DNA from: Phycisphaerae bacterium
Lineage (GTDB): Bacteria; Planctomycetota; Phycisphaerae; UBA1845; CAIVHJ01
Direction of reading: 5' to 3'
DNA length: 64,000 nt
Assembly (NCBI GenBank): GCA_022072405.1
Contig: JAJVHX010000001.1
Span: 186,001-250,000, forward strand
The notes below the pieces were generated by a model. It searched no databases and was not told where the DNA came from. It was given only the letters and a program-made list of their open reading frames with translations. The translations under genes were made by a program, and so were the position numbers. Shown here one piece after another: positions 10,584-19,915 of the stretch (position 1 is its first letter; every line of letters starts with the position of its first letter).

Positions 10584-11210
10584 TCAGTTGGCGGCTGGTG
10601 TGGGGGTGATCGTGATGGTTTTCTGGGCTTGCAGCGTGTTTCCGGTCAGGTAATCGGTAAAAGTCACCCTGGCCTGCAGCTCCCGTCCGGTCGGGCGAAG
10701 CTCCTGCCAGGGGCAGCGCAGGCGATAATGATAAGTCAGCAGCCGGCCGAACCAGTTGTCCCGTGCCTGCTCTACGTCAAACTGATATTTCCCGATGAGC
10801 TGCGGATCATCAGCATTGGCCCAGTCCAGCAGATGAACGGAGATGGCCCCGGCAGCTTTGAATTCGTCGCCGGTCTGATCGTACAGCTGGAGATAAATGA
10901 CCACACCCTCATCACCCAGTTGATCATCCAGGTCCATGCCGGCGGAAAGGTCGCCGATTTCGATGCGATCGGTGTAGTAGAGGCTGGTGCTGCGCTTTTC
11001 TCCGAGGTCGGTCAGTTTCTGCAATGCCGAACGCAGCTCACCGAGCAGTTGATCCTGGGAGAGAATTTTTGCTTCGCTGGCGTGCAGTTTTTCGCGCAGC
11101 GCTGAGTTTTCCTGTACCAGTTCGTTGGTGCGGGCCGAGTCGCCGTTGCAGCCCATCCCGGCGGTGAGCAGCAGGAGAGACCACCAGGGCCATTTTGGGG
11201 TTCGCATCAT
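10584..11210 (-). CDS. Lipoprotein with coiled coil, unknown function
   Basis: A 208-residue predicted lipoprotein. The signal peptide (WPWWSLLLLTAGMGC) has a lipobox with Cys at about residue 21. A coiled coil follows (about 28-68, NELVQENSALREKL), then a soluble beta-rich domain containing LLDWANADDPQLIGKYQF. It starts two bases after the clpP stop, so it is probably the last gene of the tig-clpP-clpP operon. I do not recognise the family. Similar lipoproteins may be limited to planctomycetes. Confidence 0.75.
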   Translation of the reverse strand: MMRTPKWPWWSLLLLTAGMGCNGDSARTNELVQENSALREKLHASEAKILSQDQLLGELRSALQKLTDLGEKRSTSLYYTDRIEIGDLSAGMDLDDQLGDEGVVIYLQLYDQTGDEFKAAGAISVHLLDWANADDPQLIGKYQFDVEQARDNWFGRLLTYHYRLRCPWQELRPTGRELQARVTFTDYLTGNTLQAQKTITITPTPAAN

Positions 11211-11212
11211 GG

Positions 11213-11839
11213 TTAGGTTACCGGAGCGGTGATCTCAGGCATGCGTTGCATGACCGTATCGACCAGCCCGTAATCAACACTTTCCTGGGCGCTGAGCCAT
11301 TTGTTGCGGTCGCAGTCTTTTTCGATTTTCTTGGGATCCTGGCCGGTGTGACGGGCCAGAAGATCGTAGAGCAGACAGCGCAGCCGAATGATCTCTTCCG
11401 CTTCGATGGCCAGGTCGGTGGCGGTGCCTTCCAGCACGCCGCCGATCAACGGCTGATGAAGTAACAGCCGTGAATTGGGCAGCACAAATCGTTTAGCCTT
11501 GGCCCCGCCGCAGGCCAGTATCGCCCCCATGCTGGCTGCCATGCCGATGGTATAAGTGGCTACTTCAGGTCGGACGAATTGCATGGTGTCATAAATCGCC
11601 AACCCCGCCGAAACCGATCCGCCCGGCGAGTTGATATAAAAATGAATGTCCGCTTTGCGATCCTCGTTGGCCAGGAACAGCAGTTGGGCGATGATCACGT
11701 TGGCGGAATCGTCGGTGACCGGCCCGCCCAGGAAAATAATGCGATCCTTGAGCAGGCGGGAATAGATATCGTAGGCCCGTTCGCCGCGACCTTCCTTTTC
11801 CACTACGATCGGGATCAGCGTCTGCATGCTATGACTCAT
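11213..11839 (-). CDS. clpP: ATP-dependent Clp protease proteolytic subunit (complete triad)
   Basis: A 208-residue ClpP with all three catalytic residues: Ser103 in GMAASMGA, His128 in LLLHQP and Asp175 in IEKDCDR. It forms the proteolytic chamber used with ClpX or ClpA/C ATPases. It lies 27 bases downstream of the other clpP. Two adjacent clpP genes suggest a mixed ring, as known for some bacteria with paired ClpPs, but that is inference. The lipoprotein gene follows by two bases. Confidence 0.95.
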   Translation of the reverse strand: MSHSMQTLIPIVVEKEGRGERAYDIYSRLLKDRIIFLGGPVTDDSANVIIAQLLFLANEDRKADIHFYINSPGGSVSAGLAIYDTMQFVRPEVATYTIGMAASMGAILACGGAKAKRFVLPNSRLLLHQPLIGGVLEGTATDLAIEAEEIIRLRCLLYDLLARHTGQDPKKIEKDCDRNKWLSAQESVDYGLVDTVMQRMPEITAPVT

Positions 11840-11866
11840 AAACTTCCTTTCCCTGGAAGTTAAAGA

Positions 11867-12490
11867 TTATTTTTTCTTGTCTTTGTCCTGCGGGCCGTTG
11901 AGCACTTCGTCGATCACGCCATAGGATTTGGCTTCGTCCACGCTCATGTAGCGGTCGCGTTCAGTTTCACCGATGATCTTGTCATAAGGCTGGCCGGTGT
12001 GCCGGGCGAGTATGTTGGCCAGGTTGCGCTTGTCGCGCAGCACTTCTTCCGCCTGTATGCGGATATCCTCCGCCTGGCCGGTGATGCCGCCATAAGGCTG
12101 ATGGAGCATGATCTTGGCATTAGGCAGGCCGTAGCGTTTGCCTCTGGTACCGGCGGCCAGCAACAGAGCAGCGCCACTGGCGGCCTGGCCGATGACATAG
12201 GTCGAGATATCGCATCCCAGAAAACACATGGTGTCGTAAACGGCCAGCGTCTGGTCGACCAGTCCGCCAGGTGAATTGATGTAGAGGTTGATATCCTGTT
12301 CGCGGCGGATTGACTGCAGATAAAGCAGCCGCATGATAATCAGACTGGCGGTGCGTTCAACGATCGGCCCAGCCAGAAAGATGATGCGGTTTTCCAGCAG
12401 CATGTCCTCAATGGACATTTCCCTATAACGCTGCATGCCGGGCATGGCCTGCTGCAGGTGAGTGACGATCGGTTGCTGATAAACATCCAT
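11867..12490 (-). CDS. clpP: Clp protease proteolytic subunit with Glu at the catalytic Asp position
   Basis: A 207-residue ClpP paralogue. The nucleophile Ser105 (GQAASGAA) and His130 (IMLHQP) are present. The catalytic Asp of HTGQ...IERDTERDRF in E. coli aligns with Glu175 here (KIIGETERDRYMS). A Glu could still act as the acid, or activity could be reduced. The N-terminus is typical and the C-terminus is a short Lys/Asp tail. It follows trigger factor by 27 bases in the common tig-clpP order, but clpX is not next. Confidence 0.93.
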   Translation of the reverse strand: MDVYQQPIVTHLQQAMPGMQRYREMSIEDMLLENRIIFLAGPIVERTASLIIMRLLYLQSIRREQDINLYINSPGGLVDQTLAVYDTMCFLGCDISTYVIGQAASGAALLLAAGTRGKRYGLPNAKIMLHQPYGGITGQAEDIRIQAEEVLRDKRNLANILARHTGQPYDKIIGETERDRYMSVDEAKSYGVIDEVLNGPQDKDKKK

Positions 12491-12517
12491 GTTTAATCCC
12501 TGTCAAAATGAGGGGCG

Positions 12518-14122
12518 TTAGGCACCGGTATGCTCATCGCCGGTATCCTTCTTTTTCTTCTTCGACGGTTTCTGCTCAGTGTCTTTGTCATCGGGTTCAG
12601 TTTTGACCAGATTGGCTGACGTGATGATACGATCGACGATTTTTTCATCACGGACGTGGATGTAGAGCGCTTCGAGGCTTTGGCTGCGGATCAGCTCGTC
12701 GCGGACCCGGTCAAAGCGGCGATTCTGGCGCTGGGCGATGGCGGCGATCTGGCTGTTGATTTCCTCTTCGCCGACTTCGATCTCCCACTGTTCGCCGATT
12801 TTCTCAAACACAAACTGCAGCTTCAGATCGTTGATGGCATCGGCCTGGGCGCCAACCTTGATGGCATCAGCCTGTTTCATGACTTCCGATTCGGGCACAC
12901 CGCGACGGGCGAGATCCAGAATCCGGCGGGCAGCGATCCGATCCGCCTGCCGTTGCGAGAGACGTTCGGGCAGGTCGATCTGGCAGTGGGTGGTCAGATA
13001 TTTATAAACCTGTTCGCGCTTCTGGTTCTGGGCGTCATCCAGGCGATAGGATTCGAGGTTGGACTTGATCCATTCCTCGAGTTCCTGGCGATTGGTACAG
13101 CCGAGCGATTGCAGGAATTCCTCATTGATTTCCGGTAACAGCAGCCGCTTGATATCCTGCAGAGTGATTTCCACACTGGCCGACTGGCCGCGCAGACTTT
13201 CGTTGGTGTAATCATTCGGAACCTGGCCGACGGTGGTGCGGGTCTCGCCGACCTTGGCGCCCGCCAGATCGTTCCCCAGTTTTTCCATCATGATACCGGC
13301 GTAGCGTTGCGGCCGCACCGCCAGTTGGCCGTTTTCTTCCTCAAGCAACACCTGTTCACCCACGGTGATCCTGATGCGACCGACCAGAAGATCGTCCGCC
13401 TGCAAAGCCCCGTCGGGCTGCGGTTCGTAGCGGCCGCGCATGGCGCGTAACCGTTCGATCTGTTTCTCGATATCTTCTGCGGAAATTTCAATCAGCGGAT
13501 CGCGGATTTCGACATTTTCCAGCGGCGGCAGTTCAAATTCCGGCCGGACCTCCAGTTCGCAACTGTAACTCCAGTCGCCGCTGCTGGGCAGGCGGATGAA
13601 TTCCAAGGCCTGTTCGACACTGACCAGTTGTTCGGCTTCGTCGGTCGCTTTGGGGTTCCGCGTCCAGATCAGCGGATCACCCAGCGTTTTCAGATTTTCC
13701 TTTTCCACCGCCGCCAGATAGCTGCTGGTCAGCATCTGGGAGGAAAGTTGCAGGTTGACATCATGGCCGAAGCGTTTTTCCACCAGGGCCATCGGGGCCC
13801 GGCCTTTGCGGAAACCGGGAATCTGGGCGTCACGCTTCAACTCCGAGAATTGATCGTTCAACCGTTCGGAGATCACTTCGCGCGGAACCGTAACCGTCAT
13901 CTTCTTGCGCAGCGTGCCGATATCAGCCAGCTCCACGCGGATCGCCTCTTTCAGGCGGGCGATCTGCTTTTCCTCTTCACTCTGCTCATGGGTGTGATCG
14001 TGGGCATGATCATGATCGTGGGCATGGTCGTGATTGTGCTCATGATCATGGTCGTGATGCTCATGTCCTTCATGCTCGTGAGTGTTATCCAGTTCCGGGG
14101 TTGCCGATTTTTTCTTAGCCAT
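12518..14122 (-). CDS. tig: Trigger factor with His-rich N-terminal extension
   Basis: A 534-residue ribosome-associated chaperone. ATG 14122 has GAGGAG nine bases upstream; an in-frame extension to 14185 is unlikely. About the first 50 residues are an added segment with 16 histidines between positions 15 and 45, mostly alternating with Asp, Glu or Ala. The ribosome-binding domain follows (about 60-200), including the signature GFRKGRAP at 103-110. Then come a PPIase-like region and the C-terminal helical arms (SQRQADRIAARRILDLARRG). The Lys-rich C-terminus is also unusual. Trigger factor normally has no such His segment, which resembles metal-binding tails of SlyD-type proteins. The gene heads the tig-clpP-clpP-lipoprotein unit. 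Confidence 0.94.
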   Translation of the reverse strand: MAKKKSATPELDNTHEHEGHEHHDHDHEHNHDHAHDHDHAHDHTHEQSEEEKQIARLKEAIRVELADIGTLRKKMTVTVPREVISERLNDQFSELKRDAQIPGFRKGRAPMALVEKRFGHDVNLQLSSQMLTSSYLAAVEKENLKTLGDPLIWTRNPKATDEAEQLVSVEQALEFIRLPSSGDWSYSCELEVRPEFELPPLENVEIRDPLIEISAEDIEKQIERLRAMRGRYEPQPDGALQADDLLVGRIRITVGEQVLLEEENGQLAVRPQRYAGIMMEKLGNDLAGAKVGETRTTVGQVPNDYTNESLRGQSASVEITLQDIKRLLLPEINEEFLQSLGCTNRQELEEWIKSNLESYRLDDAQNQKREQVYKYLTTHCQIDLPERLSQRQADRIAARRILDLARRGVPESEVMKQADAIKVGAQADAINDLKLQFVFEKIGEQWEIEVGEEEINSQIAAIAQRQNRRFDRVRDELIRSQSLEALYIHVRDEKIVDRIITSANLVKTEPDDKDTEQKPSKKKKKDTGDEHTGA

Positions 14123-14228
14123 CGATACCAACTCCTCAGGGCATGCGTCGCGCTCGCCCGCTGTCGCACCAATGGTGCATTGCACATCATAGCGCCGCCG
14201 TTAAACGAGGGGCGGCGCAGGTCCGGTA

Positions 14229-15260
14229 TTAGTTGCGGACCGTTATTTTATTCAGACCGCCATAAACATCCCACCAGGGCGTGGCGGCTTTTTCGAGTAC
14301 CTGATTCAACGCCTGGATATTCTTCACGCCGCGATCGTTCAGCCAATCCTGCAGCGCTTTGAGACCCTGTTTGGCGTAGATGGGCATGCCTTCTTTCCAG
14401 GTGGCCCGCCCGCACAACACGCCGTTGAACTTGACGCCGGCTTCGTGGGCCAGCAGCAGTGATTCACGGAACACATCATCATCCACGCCCGCCGACAGAT
14501 AAATGAAGGGCAGCCTGGTGACCGCCGCCACTTTGCGGAAAATATCCAGAGCCTGGGTTTTGGTGTAGGCGACTTCGCCGGTTTTGTTGGCCTTGGAACC
14601 CTGCAGATAAGCCACGTCGATCGGAATCTCCGCCTTCAGCACATCGACATGATATTCCGGTTTGGAAAATTCCCGCATATAGCCTTCAACGGCGGCGGGT
14701 TTCTTCTTGGCGAACTCCAGCGACTTTTCGCCTTTCTCATTTTCCTCATAGGCGACGATTTCGAGAAAATAGGGCATCTCGTGTTTGGCGCACTCTTCGC
14801 CGATTTTACGGGCCCAGTCATGTTTCTTCTTGTTGATTTCGGGTGCATCGAATGGGGTGTAATACATCAGGATTTTGATGGCATCGGCGCCGATTTCCAT
14901 AATTCTGGCGACATTCCAATCCTTGAGCAGCAGGGGAATACGACCGGCCCCGGACTGGTCGTAGCCGCTTTCTTCATAGGAGACAAGGAGGCCGCAACTC
15001 TTGTGGCGGGCCTTCATCGCCGGAATACCCCACTGTGGGTCGAGAAGGATGGCGGAAGCGTGGGGGGTGAGGGCCTGGCTCACCGCCACCTTGAATTCAT
15101 TCATCATTTCATCGGTGATCAGCTTGGGGTCAACCCCTTTGTCCTTGGCGATTGCTTTTTTCAGCGAACCGCGCTGATCCATGGCGGCGGCGGCGATCAC
15201 TCCGTGGGTGTTGGAGAGATTCTTCATGCGTTGCAACTTGGCGGCGGACATCGTGACCAT
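14229..15260 (-). CDS. Tagatose 1,6-bisphosphate aldolase (LacD family, class I)
   Basis: A 343-residue class I aldolase of the LacD family. Conserved blocks include AMDQRGSLKKAI, ILLDPQWG, YEESGYD, GADAIKILMYY, VDVLKAEIP (the Lys of this motif is the Schiff-base residue in LacD), FIYLSAGV and FNGVLCGRATW. It cleaves tagatose 1,6-bisphosphate, and members often also accept fructose 1,6-bisphosphate, so in this organism it may serve glycolysis. ATG 15260 has GAGGA six bases upstream, while an extension to 15275 lacks this. No lactose or galactose genes are nearby, which favours a general glycolytic role by inference. Confidence 0.88.
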   Translation of the reverse strand: MVTMSAAKLQRMKNLSNTHGVIAAAAMDQRGSLKKAIAKDKGVDPKLITDEMMNEFKVAVSQALTPHASAILLDPQWGIPAMKARHKSCGLLVSYEESGYDQSGAGRIPLLLKDWNVARIMEIGADAIKILMYYTPFDAPEINKKKHDWARKIGEECAKHEMPYFLEIVAYEENEKGEKSLEFAKKKPAAVEGYMREFSKPEYHVDVLKAEIPIDVAYLQGSKANKTGEVAYTKTQALDIFRKVAAVTRLPFIYLSAGVDDDVFRESLLLAHEAGVKFNGVLCGRATWKEGMPIYAKQGLKALQDWLNDRGVKNIQALNQVLEKAATPWWDVYGGLNKITVRN

Positions 15261-15439
15261 GATAATTCCTCGCAAATGCTATGGTGGCTGATGGTTAGGT
15301 CTTTTCGATCGTCACGAATTGCTCAATATAAGCGGAGCGGGGCTGGGATGCAATTCCACCGGCGAGGACAAGAGGAGTTACCGGCTATCGGAACCGACCA
15401 CATCAAGTAGTGAGATATTCATTTACTATCAACCACGCG

Positions 15440-15448
15440 TGATATAAT
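15440..15448 (+). promoter_or_regulatory. Extended -10 promoter element
   Basis: TGATATAAT is a perfect extended -10 (TGnTATAAT), about 60 bases before the TTG start of the lipoprotein gene at 15508. There is no good -35 at the right distance, as is common for extended -10 promoters. Confidence 0.5.
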
Positions 15449-15507
15449 GAGATTGTGAAACAGGTCTGAATTATCGGTCCCATCTACTCATCTGGGAGGA
15501 TAGTCCC

Positions 15508-15960
15508 TTGAAATCAAATCGCGCTTTATGGCTGGTCTGGGGAGGGGTTGGTGTCGTGACGATGTTCATGCCCGGCTGCAAGAAGGAAACCGCATTGGAT
15601 ATCACCATTGAATCAGAAAACGCGACGCAACGAATCATCACCGTTAACGGCATCGCCATGACTATCGACATTAAGGTTCCCTTCAAATACGTGCTGGCGC
15701 CGAGTACGGAAAGGCGTGAATCAACGGCTGCTGAAGGGTTGGGTTTTGCAGGTCCGGGGCAATTGGAATCGTCACCACCGAAGAGCAACACCAAGATCAA
15801 AGCCCAATCGGCCACGATCAATAACCAGAGCTTGAAGCTGGCCAACGGCGGGCTGATGCTGGGCAGTAAGGGATATGGTCTGGTCAAAGTCGGCGACAAA
15901 GTTGAAATCAATATGAATGGAGTTACCATCAATGGCCAGAATCGGGGAACACTCCCCTGA
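15508..15960 (+). CDS. Small lipoprotein, unknown function
   Basis: A 150-residue protein with a lipoprotein signal ending FMPGC (Cys24). It starts at TTG, preceded by GGGAGGA at seven bases. The mature part has beta-strand-like segments and a disordered linker around residues 70-95. The C-terminal part (VKVGDKVEINMNGVTING) reads like a repeat of short strands. No family was recognised. Another lipoprotein gene follows 50 bases later on the same strand. Confidence 0.7.
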   Translation: MKSNRALWLVWGGVGVVTMFMPGCKKETALDITIESENATQRIITVNGIAMTIDIKVPFKYVLAPSTERRESTAAEGLGFAGPGQLESSPPKSNTKIKAQSATINNQSLKLANGGLMLGSKGYGLVKVGDKVEINMNGVTINGQNRGTLP

Positions 15961-16010
15961 GGTGTTCAACCTGCATGGTTTGATAATCACGGATAGCCGG
16001 AGGTGTGGTT

Positions 16011-17285
16011 ATGCGTAGTGGCTCGATCCTGGTGTTGAGTTTGTTGCTGGTCTGCGGCGGTTGTGGCCCCAATGGCAGCGCAAATGGCAATGACAATAAC
16101 GGCACGCAGCATAACCAGAATGACAATCTGATTCTGGATAACGATAACGGCATCGACCGGGACGACGGCAATGATAACATCGGTTCTGAAAGTGTGGTGG
16201 TGGTTCCGCGCAGCGTGGGCGGCGGCGTGACCGAGGCGTCGGCCTTTACGATTGAGCGCGATGTCACCCAGCTCGGCGAGCAGTTTCCACGGTTGCAGGC
16301 AGTGGCGGCGGCGGTCACCTCGGTCGAGCGCGTGCGGCAACGGTTTCGCCGGGCACTGGATATCGCTCGGCGGATCGAAGCATCACCACTCACGGAATTG
16401 AGTAACGAGGTGCGCACGGCGGATATCGAGCTGGTGACCCCGCTGGGCGAAACCATCTGCGTGCGGATCAGTAACGAGCCATTCATCGCGGAGGAGGGCG
16501 GCGATCTGCAGGGCGGTGCGCTGCTGGATGCCGATCTGGGGGCGACGGAAGATGCCATTGCCCTGAGGGTCTGGGTGAATCGCCTGTGCAACAGTGTGGA
16601 TGAAGATTACCGGCGGTTCTATGCCTCGCTGGTCGAAGTCCGTCCGGACGATGTGGAACTGGAGGAGGTTGATGATTCTTCGGCAAACGCCTGGCGGGCG
16701 GGGCGGGGCCGAGCTTGGATTCGACCGGGGGCATTGCTGGGTTTTGATACTTCCTACCGGGCCAAGTGCTTCTGGGATCATACGGATTCGACCTTGCGGC
16801 GGACTTACTTCGCCGAACGGGGTCGGATCAATGCCTTCGCAGTACTGGAATTCGGTCGCTACATGGTGGAGCGCGAAGAGATTACCGACGACACCGGCCA
16901 GACACAGATCTGCAAGCGCGTGCAGGCGGTGATGGATTTTGAAGAACATCCGGTCGTGGATGTGGCGGATATCCGCTTCGGCTTCTGCCGCTCGGCGGAT
17001 GATGAAGCCCTCGTGCTGGATCAGCTTTATGTGCAGGGTACGGTGACGCTGGTGAATGGCGAAGTGATCGAAATCAATCCCGGCTGCATCGGCACCGCCG
17101 GCGATGAGATGGTGGATTGCGGCATGAGCATCAACGGCACCGCGCTGGGACTCGCCGAGATCGATTTATCTTCCAAACTGCCCGATCTGCAGAACGTCGA
17201 TCTTCCCGAAACTTCTTATGAAGACACGCCACCGAGTGCGGACGAGACCACGATTATCGATCTGGGGATGGTAGAGGTTGAGTAA
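16011..17285 (+). CDS. Lipoprotein with Asn/Asp-rich linker
   Basis: A 424-residue predicted lipoprotein. The signal peptide has a lipobox (LLVCGGC, Cys18). A linker of about 40 residues very rich in Asn and Asp follows, then a globular domain with about nine cysteines and no recognised motif. ATG 16011 is preceded by CCGGAGG at seven bases; the GTG six bases earlier is too close to that site. Such Asn/Asp linkers after the lipidated Cys are common in planctomycete surface lipoproteins. Function unknown. Confidence 0.7.
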   Translation: MRSGSILVLSLLLVCGGCGPNGSANGNDNNGTQHNQNDNLILDNDNGIDRDDGNDNIGSESVVVVPRSVGGGVTEASAFTIERDVTQLGEQFPRLQAVAAAVTSVERVRQRFRRALDIARRIEASPLTELSNEVRTADIELVTPLGETICVRISNEPFIAEEGGDLQGGALLDADLGATEDAIALRVWVNRLCNSVDEDYRRFYASLVEVRPDDVELEEVDDSSANAWRAGRGRAWIRPGALLGFDTSYRAKCFWDHTDSTLRRTYFAERGRINAFAVLEFGRYMVEREEITDDTGQTQICKRVQAVMDFEEHPVVDVADIRFGFCRSADDEALVLDQLYVQGTVTLVNGEVIEINPGCIGTAGDEMVDCGMSINGTALGLAEIDLSSKLPDLQNVDLPETSYEDTPPSADETTIIDLGMVEVE

Positions 17286-17711
17286 GCGATTCTGTTCGAG
17301 CTTACTAATCGTCCGGCGTAAAAAGTAGCGTAGAGCAAGGCCCGAGGGATGCGCCCTGGCAGGAAGCCTTGCCCCTACGCCTGGTCCAGTGTGACCAGCA
17401 GTGGAATAAGAAGGAGAGAGAATCAATAATTCCAGAATTCCTGGTCCAACTGCCAGGTGGTCGCTGAGGTATGATAACCCAGCCGCTGATAATACTAGTG
17501 GGATGATCCCCCGATTTGGACAGCACTGAAAAATTTTTTTCAGGTGAATTTCGTCAGTCTTCGGATGACTGGAGCGGATTGTATAATCCTGCCCAGATGT
17601 GAAAGCGGCCGGCAGAGACGCTGGCCGCTACGGATTAGAATGATAACGTTCTAAAGTTTTCGTGATATATCATATCGACATTTTTGGCAAGTCATGTAAT
17701 TGAGGTGTGTT
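17286..17711. other. Non-coding region with several hairpins
   Basis: A 426-base gap without a convincing gene. It holds a 7-bp stem at the upstream gene's end (AGTAAGC...GCTTACT, 17281-17307), a longer inverted repeat (17328-17380), an AT-rich palindrome CTGAAAAA...TTTTTCAG at about 17526-17543, a TGTATAAT sequence at about 17580-17587 that could be a -10 box, and a stem AGCGGCC...GGCCGCT at about 17603-17627. Confidence 0.6.
17328..17380. repeat. Imperfect inverted repeat, possible interspersed element
   Basis: The left arm GCGTAGAGCAAGGC pairs with the right arm GCCTTGCCCCTACGC, with one inserted base and one mismatch. GC-rich inverted repeats of this kind between genes are frequent in planctomycete genomes. 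No second copy was found in this window, so calling it a repeat family is inference. Confidence 0.4.
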
Positions 17712-18377
17712 ATGGCAGCACAAAGTGGAAAATGGTGGTGGCTGGCGAGTCTGCTGGTGGTCTTGAATCTGACGGATCGTGTGGAATCGCAGGTCGGTAA
17801 TGAGCCGACCCCGTCAGCCCCGACCCCGACTTCAAGTCCGACCTCCGCACCCGCCTATTCCTCGGCGGAGATGGCTGCTGCTATGCAGGAATGGATCAAG
17901 CTCTCTCAGCCGGGAGAGCCGCACCAGTTGCTGGAAAAACTGGTTGGAGAGTGGACCACCGAGACCAGGGTCTGGATGGCCGGCCCGCAATCGGAACCCA
18001 CGATCTCGCCGGGAAAATCAACCATCAAGTGGATTCTGGGAAAGCGCTTCGTTCAGGAACTGCATCAGGGTCAGATGATGGGCATGCCGTTTACGGGTAT
18101 GGGGCTGATCGGCCATGACAATTACAAAAACATGTACGTCATGAACTGGGTGGATACGATGGGCACTTCTATGTTCACTGCCAAAGGTGCCGGTGAACCT
18201 CACGGAAAACTACTGACCTTTTACGGCGAGATGGATGAGGCTTCGCTCCACGTGCAGGATCGGATGGTCAAGATGGTGCGCCGGTTTGTCGACCAGGACC
18301 ATCATGTACTGGAGTGGTACGACCTCCATGCCAGCGATGATTATAAAGTGATGGAGATCCGTTACACACGCCAATAA
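17712..18377 (+). CDS. Secreted DUF1579 domain protein
   Basis: A 221-residue protein with a signal peptide, a Pro/Thr/Ser-rich linker (about 30-55) and a DUF1579 domain. The domain starts at HQLLEKLVGEWTTETRVW and contains GKRFVQELHQGQMMGMPFTGMGLIGHDNYKNMYVMNWVDTMG-type features (GMPFTGMGLIGHDNYK and WVDTMGT). DUF1579 is a lipocalin-like domain of unknown function, very common in planctomycetes. ATG 17712 has GAGG seven bases upstream; TTG 17700 is a less likely start. Confidence 0.85.
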   Translation: MAAQSGKWWWLASLLVVLNLTDRVESQVGNEPTPSAPTPTSSPTSAPAYSSAEMAAAMQEWIKLSQPGEPHQLLEKLVGEWTTETRVWMAGPQSEPTISPGKSTIKWILGKRFVQELHQGQMMGMPFTGMGLIGHDNYKNMYVMNWVDTMGTSMFTAKGAGEPHGKLLTFYGEMDEASLHVQDRMVKMVRRFVDQDHHVLEWYDLHASDDYKVMEIRYTRQ

Positions 18378-18541
18378 AACAGGGAACAGACTGGGGGGCT
18401 ATTTCAGAATTTTTCACCGCGCCGCGTCCGTCAGGGAGCGGAAATTTGAGTGGTTGCTTTCTCCGCCGCTTCCTCTCGGGCGCGGCTTTGAAAGCCAGAA
18501 GATCCGTTTATCGAGTTGGGCTATGGTTCTTTAGCCGTGGT

Positions 18542-19534
18542 CTATTCCGCTTTGAGTTGGCGGGTCATCAGGTCATTGAGCGCCTGCGTCGGGGAAACCT
18601 GCTCGTAGAGAATCTGGTAGATTGCTCCGGTAATGGGCATATCGACCTGGTATCGGGTGGCGAGGCTCAGTACGCTGCGGGTGGTTGGAATGCCTTCAAT
18701 AACCGAGGGGGTCGAGTCGATTATTTTCTGCACCGGCCAGCCTTCGCCGATTTTCTGGCCGGCGGTGCGGTTGCGACCATGAGGCGAGATGCAGGTGGTA
18801 ATGAGATCGCCCACTCCGGTCAGACCGGCAAACGTTTCCCCCCTGGCTCCCAAAGCGATCCCCAGCCGGGTGATCTCCACCAGTCCGCGGGAGATCAGGG
18901 CGGCCTTGGCATTATCTCCCAGCTGCAATCCGTCAATAATGCCGGCGGCGATGGCGATGACATTTTTCATTGCTCCCGCCAGTTCGACTCCGATTACATC
19001 GTTGTTGGTATAGACCCGGAAGTAGGGGGTGGTGAAGGCGTTTTGAATCTGCCGGCAGAGTTCCGCATCATCACCGGCGACGACCACCGTGGCGGGTAAG
19101 CGATTGGCCACTTCGTGGGCGATGCTCGGTCCGGACATCACGGCGAGGGCGCGGGGTCCGCAGAGTTCCTCCAGAATCTGTGTCGGCCGCTTCTGCGTTT
19201 CGACCTCAATACCCTTGGTGATGCTGACGATCGGCAGTGACGGCGGCAGATGTCGGGCGAGGCGGGTCCAGGTGGTGCGTATAAACTGGCAGGGGATGGC
19301 GTTCACCACCAGTTGCGCGCCCTCGAAAGGCCAGTCGGCGGCGCTGCCTGCGTGGGTCAGTTCCGAGAGCATCACCCCGGGAAGAAAGCGTTCGTTCCGG
19401 CGGGTCTGGTTGATGGCCTGGGTGTTGGCAGGGTCGTAACCCCACAAGCGGCTGGTAATGCCTTTTTCCGCTAGCAGCAGGCTGCACAACGTACCCATGG
19501 CGCCATCGCCGATGATTGCGACCTGTTGAATCAT
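18542..19534 (-). CDS. gpsA: Glycerol-3-phosphate dehydrogenase [NAD(P)+]
   Basis: A 330-residue GpsA. The Rossmann motif is slightly altered (IIGDGAMGTLCSLLLAEKG instead of GxGxxG/A at the first Gly pair). The substrate-binding and catalytic blocks are VSITKGIE, VMSGPSIAHEVA, GAMKNVIAIAAGI (catalytic Lys) and GLTGVGDLITTC. It reduces dihydroxyacetone phosphate to sn-glycerol 3-phosphate for phospholipid synthesis. It stands alone, convergent with the upstream DUF1579 gene. Confidence 0.95.
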   Translation of the reverse strand: MIQQVAIIGDGAMGTLCSLLLAEKGITSRLWGYDPANTQAINQTRRNERFLPGVMLSELTHAGSAADWPFEGAQLVVNAIPCQFIRTTWTRLARHLPPSLPIVSITKGIEVETQKRPTQILEELCGPRALAVMSGPSIAHEVANRLPATVVVAGDDAELCRQIQNAFTTPYFRVYTNNDVIGVELAGAMKNVIAIAAGIIDGLQLGDNAKAALISRGLVEITRLGIALGARGETFAGLTGVGDLITTCISPHGRNRTAGQKIGEGWPVQKIIDSTPSVIEGIPTTRSVLSLATRYQVDMPITGAIYQILYEQVSPTQALNDLMTRQLKAE

Positions 19535-19842
19535 GCCGTCTATCTAACCGACTCCGGCGACCGGATCAAGCGATTCGGATAGCATTTCACGATCCGCGAC
19601 ACTAGTGGTTCTTGAATTGGAAAAGTAAGAACTACTTTCGAATTCCGGCCTCGCGCGGGCTAAAGCCACGCGGCTCCTTGATTTCGATCTTACTTTGACC
19701 AATCAAGCATCAATAAGGGAGCGGATTTCATGACATTGTGAATGAATAGGACGCAGACTATACCACTACCGATCAAGCCATGATTCTTGACAGTCGACGG
19801 TGAATTGGAGAGAGTAATTGTTTTGGTGGCTGGCACCACTTC
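19535..19842. other. Non-coding region upstream of tRNA-Lys
   Basis: A 308-base gap. It contains a hairpin CGCGGGC-TAAA-GCC(A)CGCG at 19654-19672, part of a GC-rich sequence typical of planctomycete intergenic repeats, and a TTGACA at about 19789 that may be the -35 of the tRNA promoter, although no good -10 follows. No gene was seen. Confidence 0.5.

Positions 19843-19915
<73 letters not shown>

Noticed and set aside
13985..14085. CRISPR-like repeat array
   Set aside because: The repeats are short, irregular and in frame with the His segment of trigger factor; there are no spacers.
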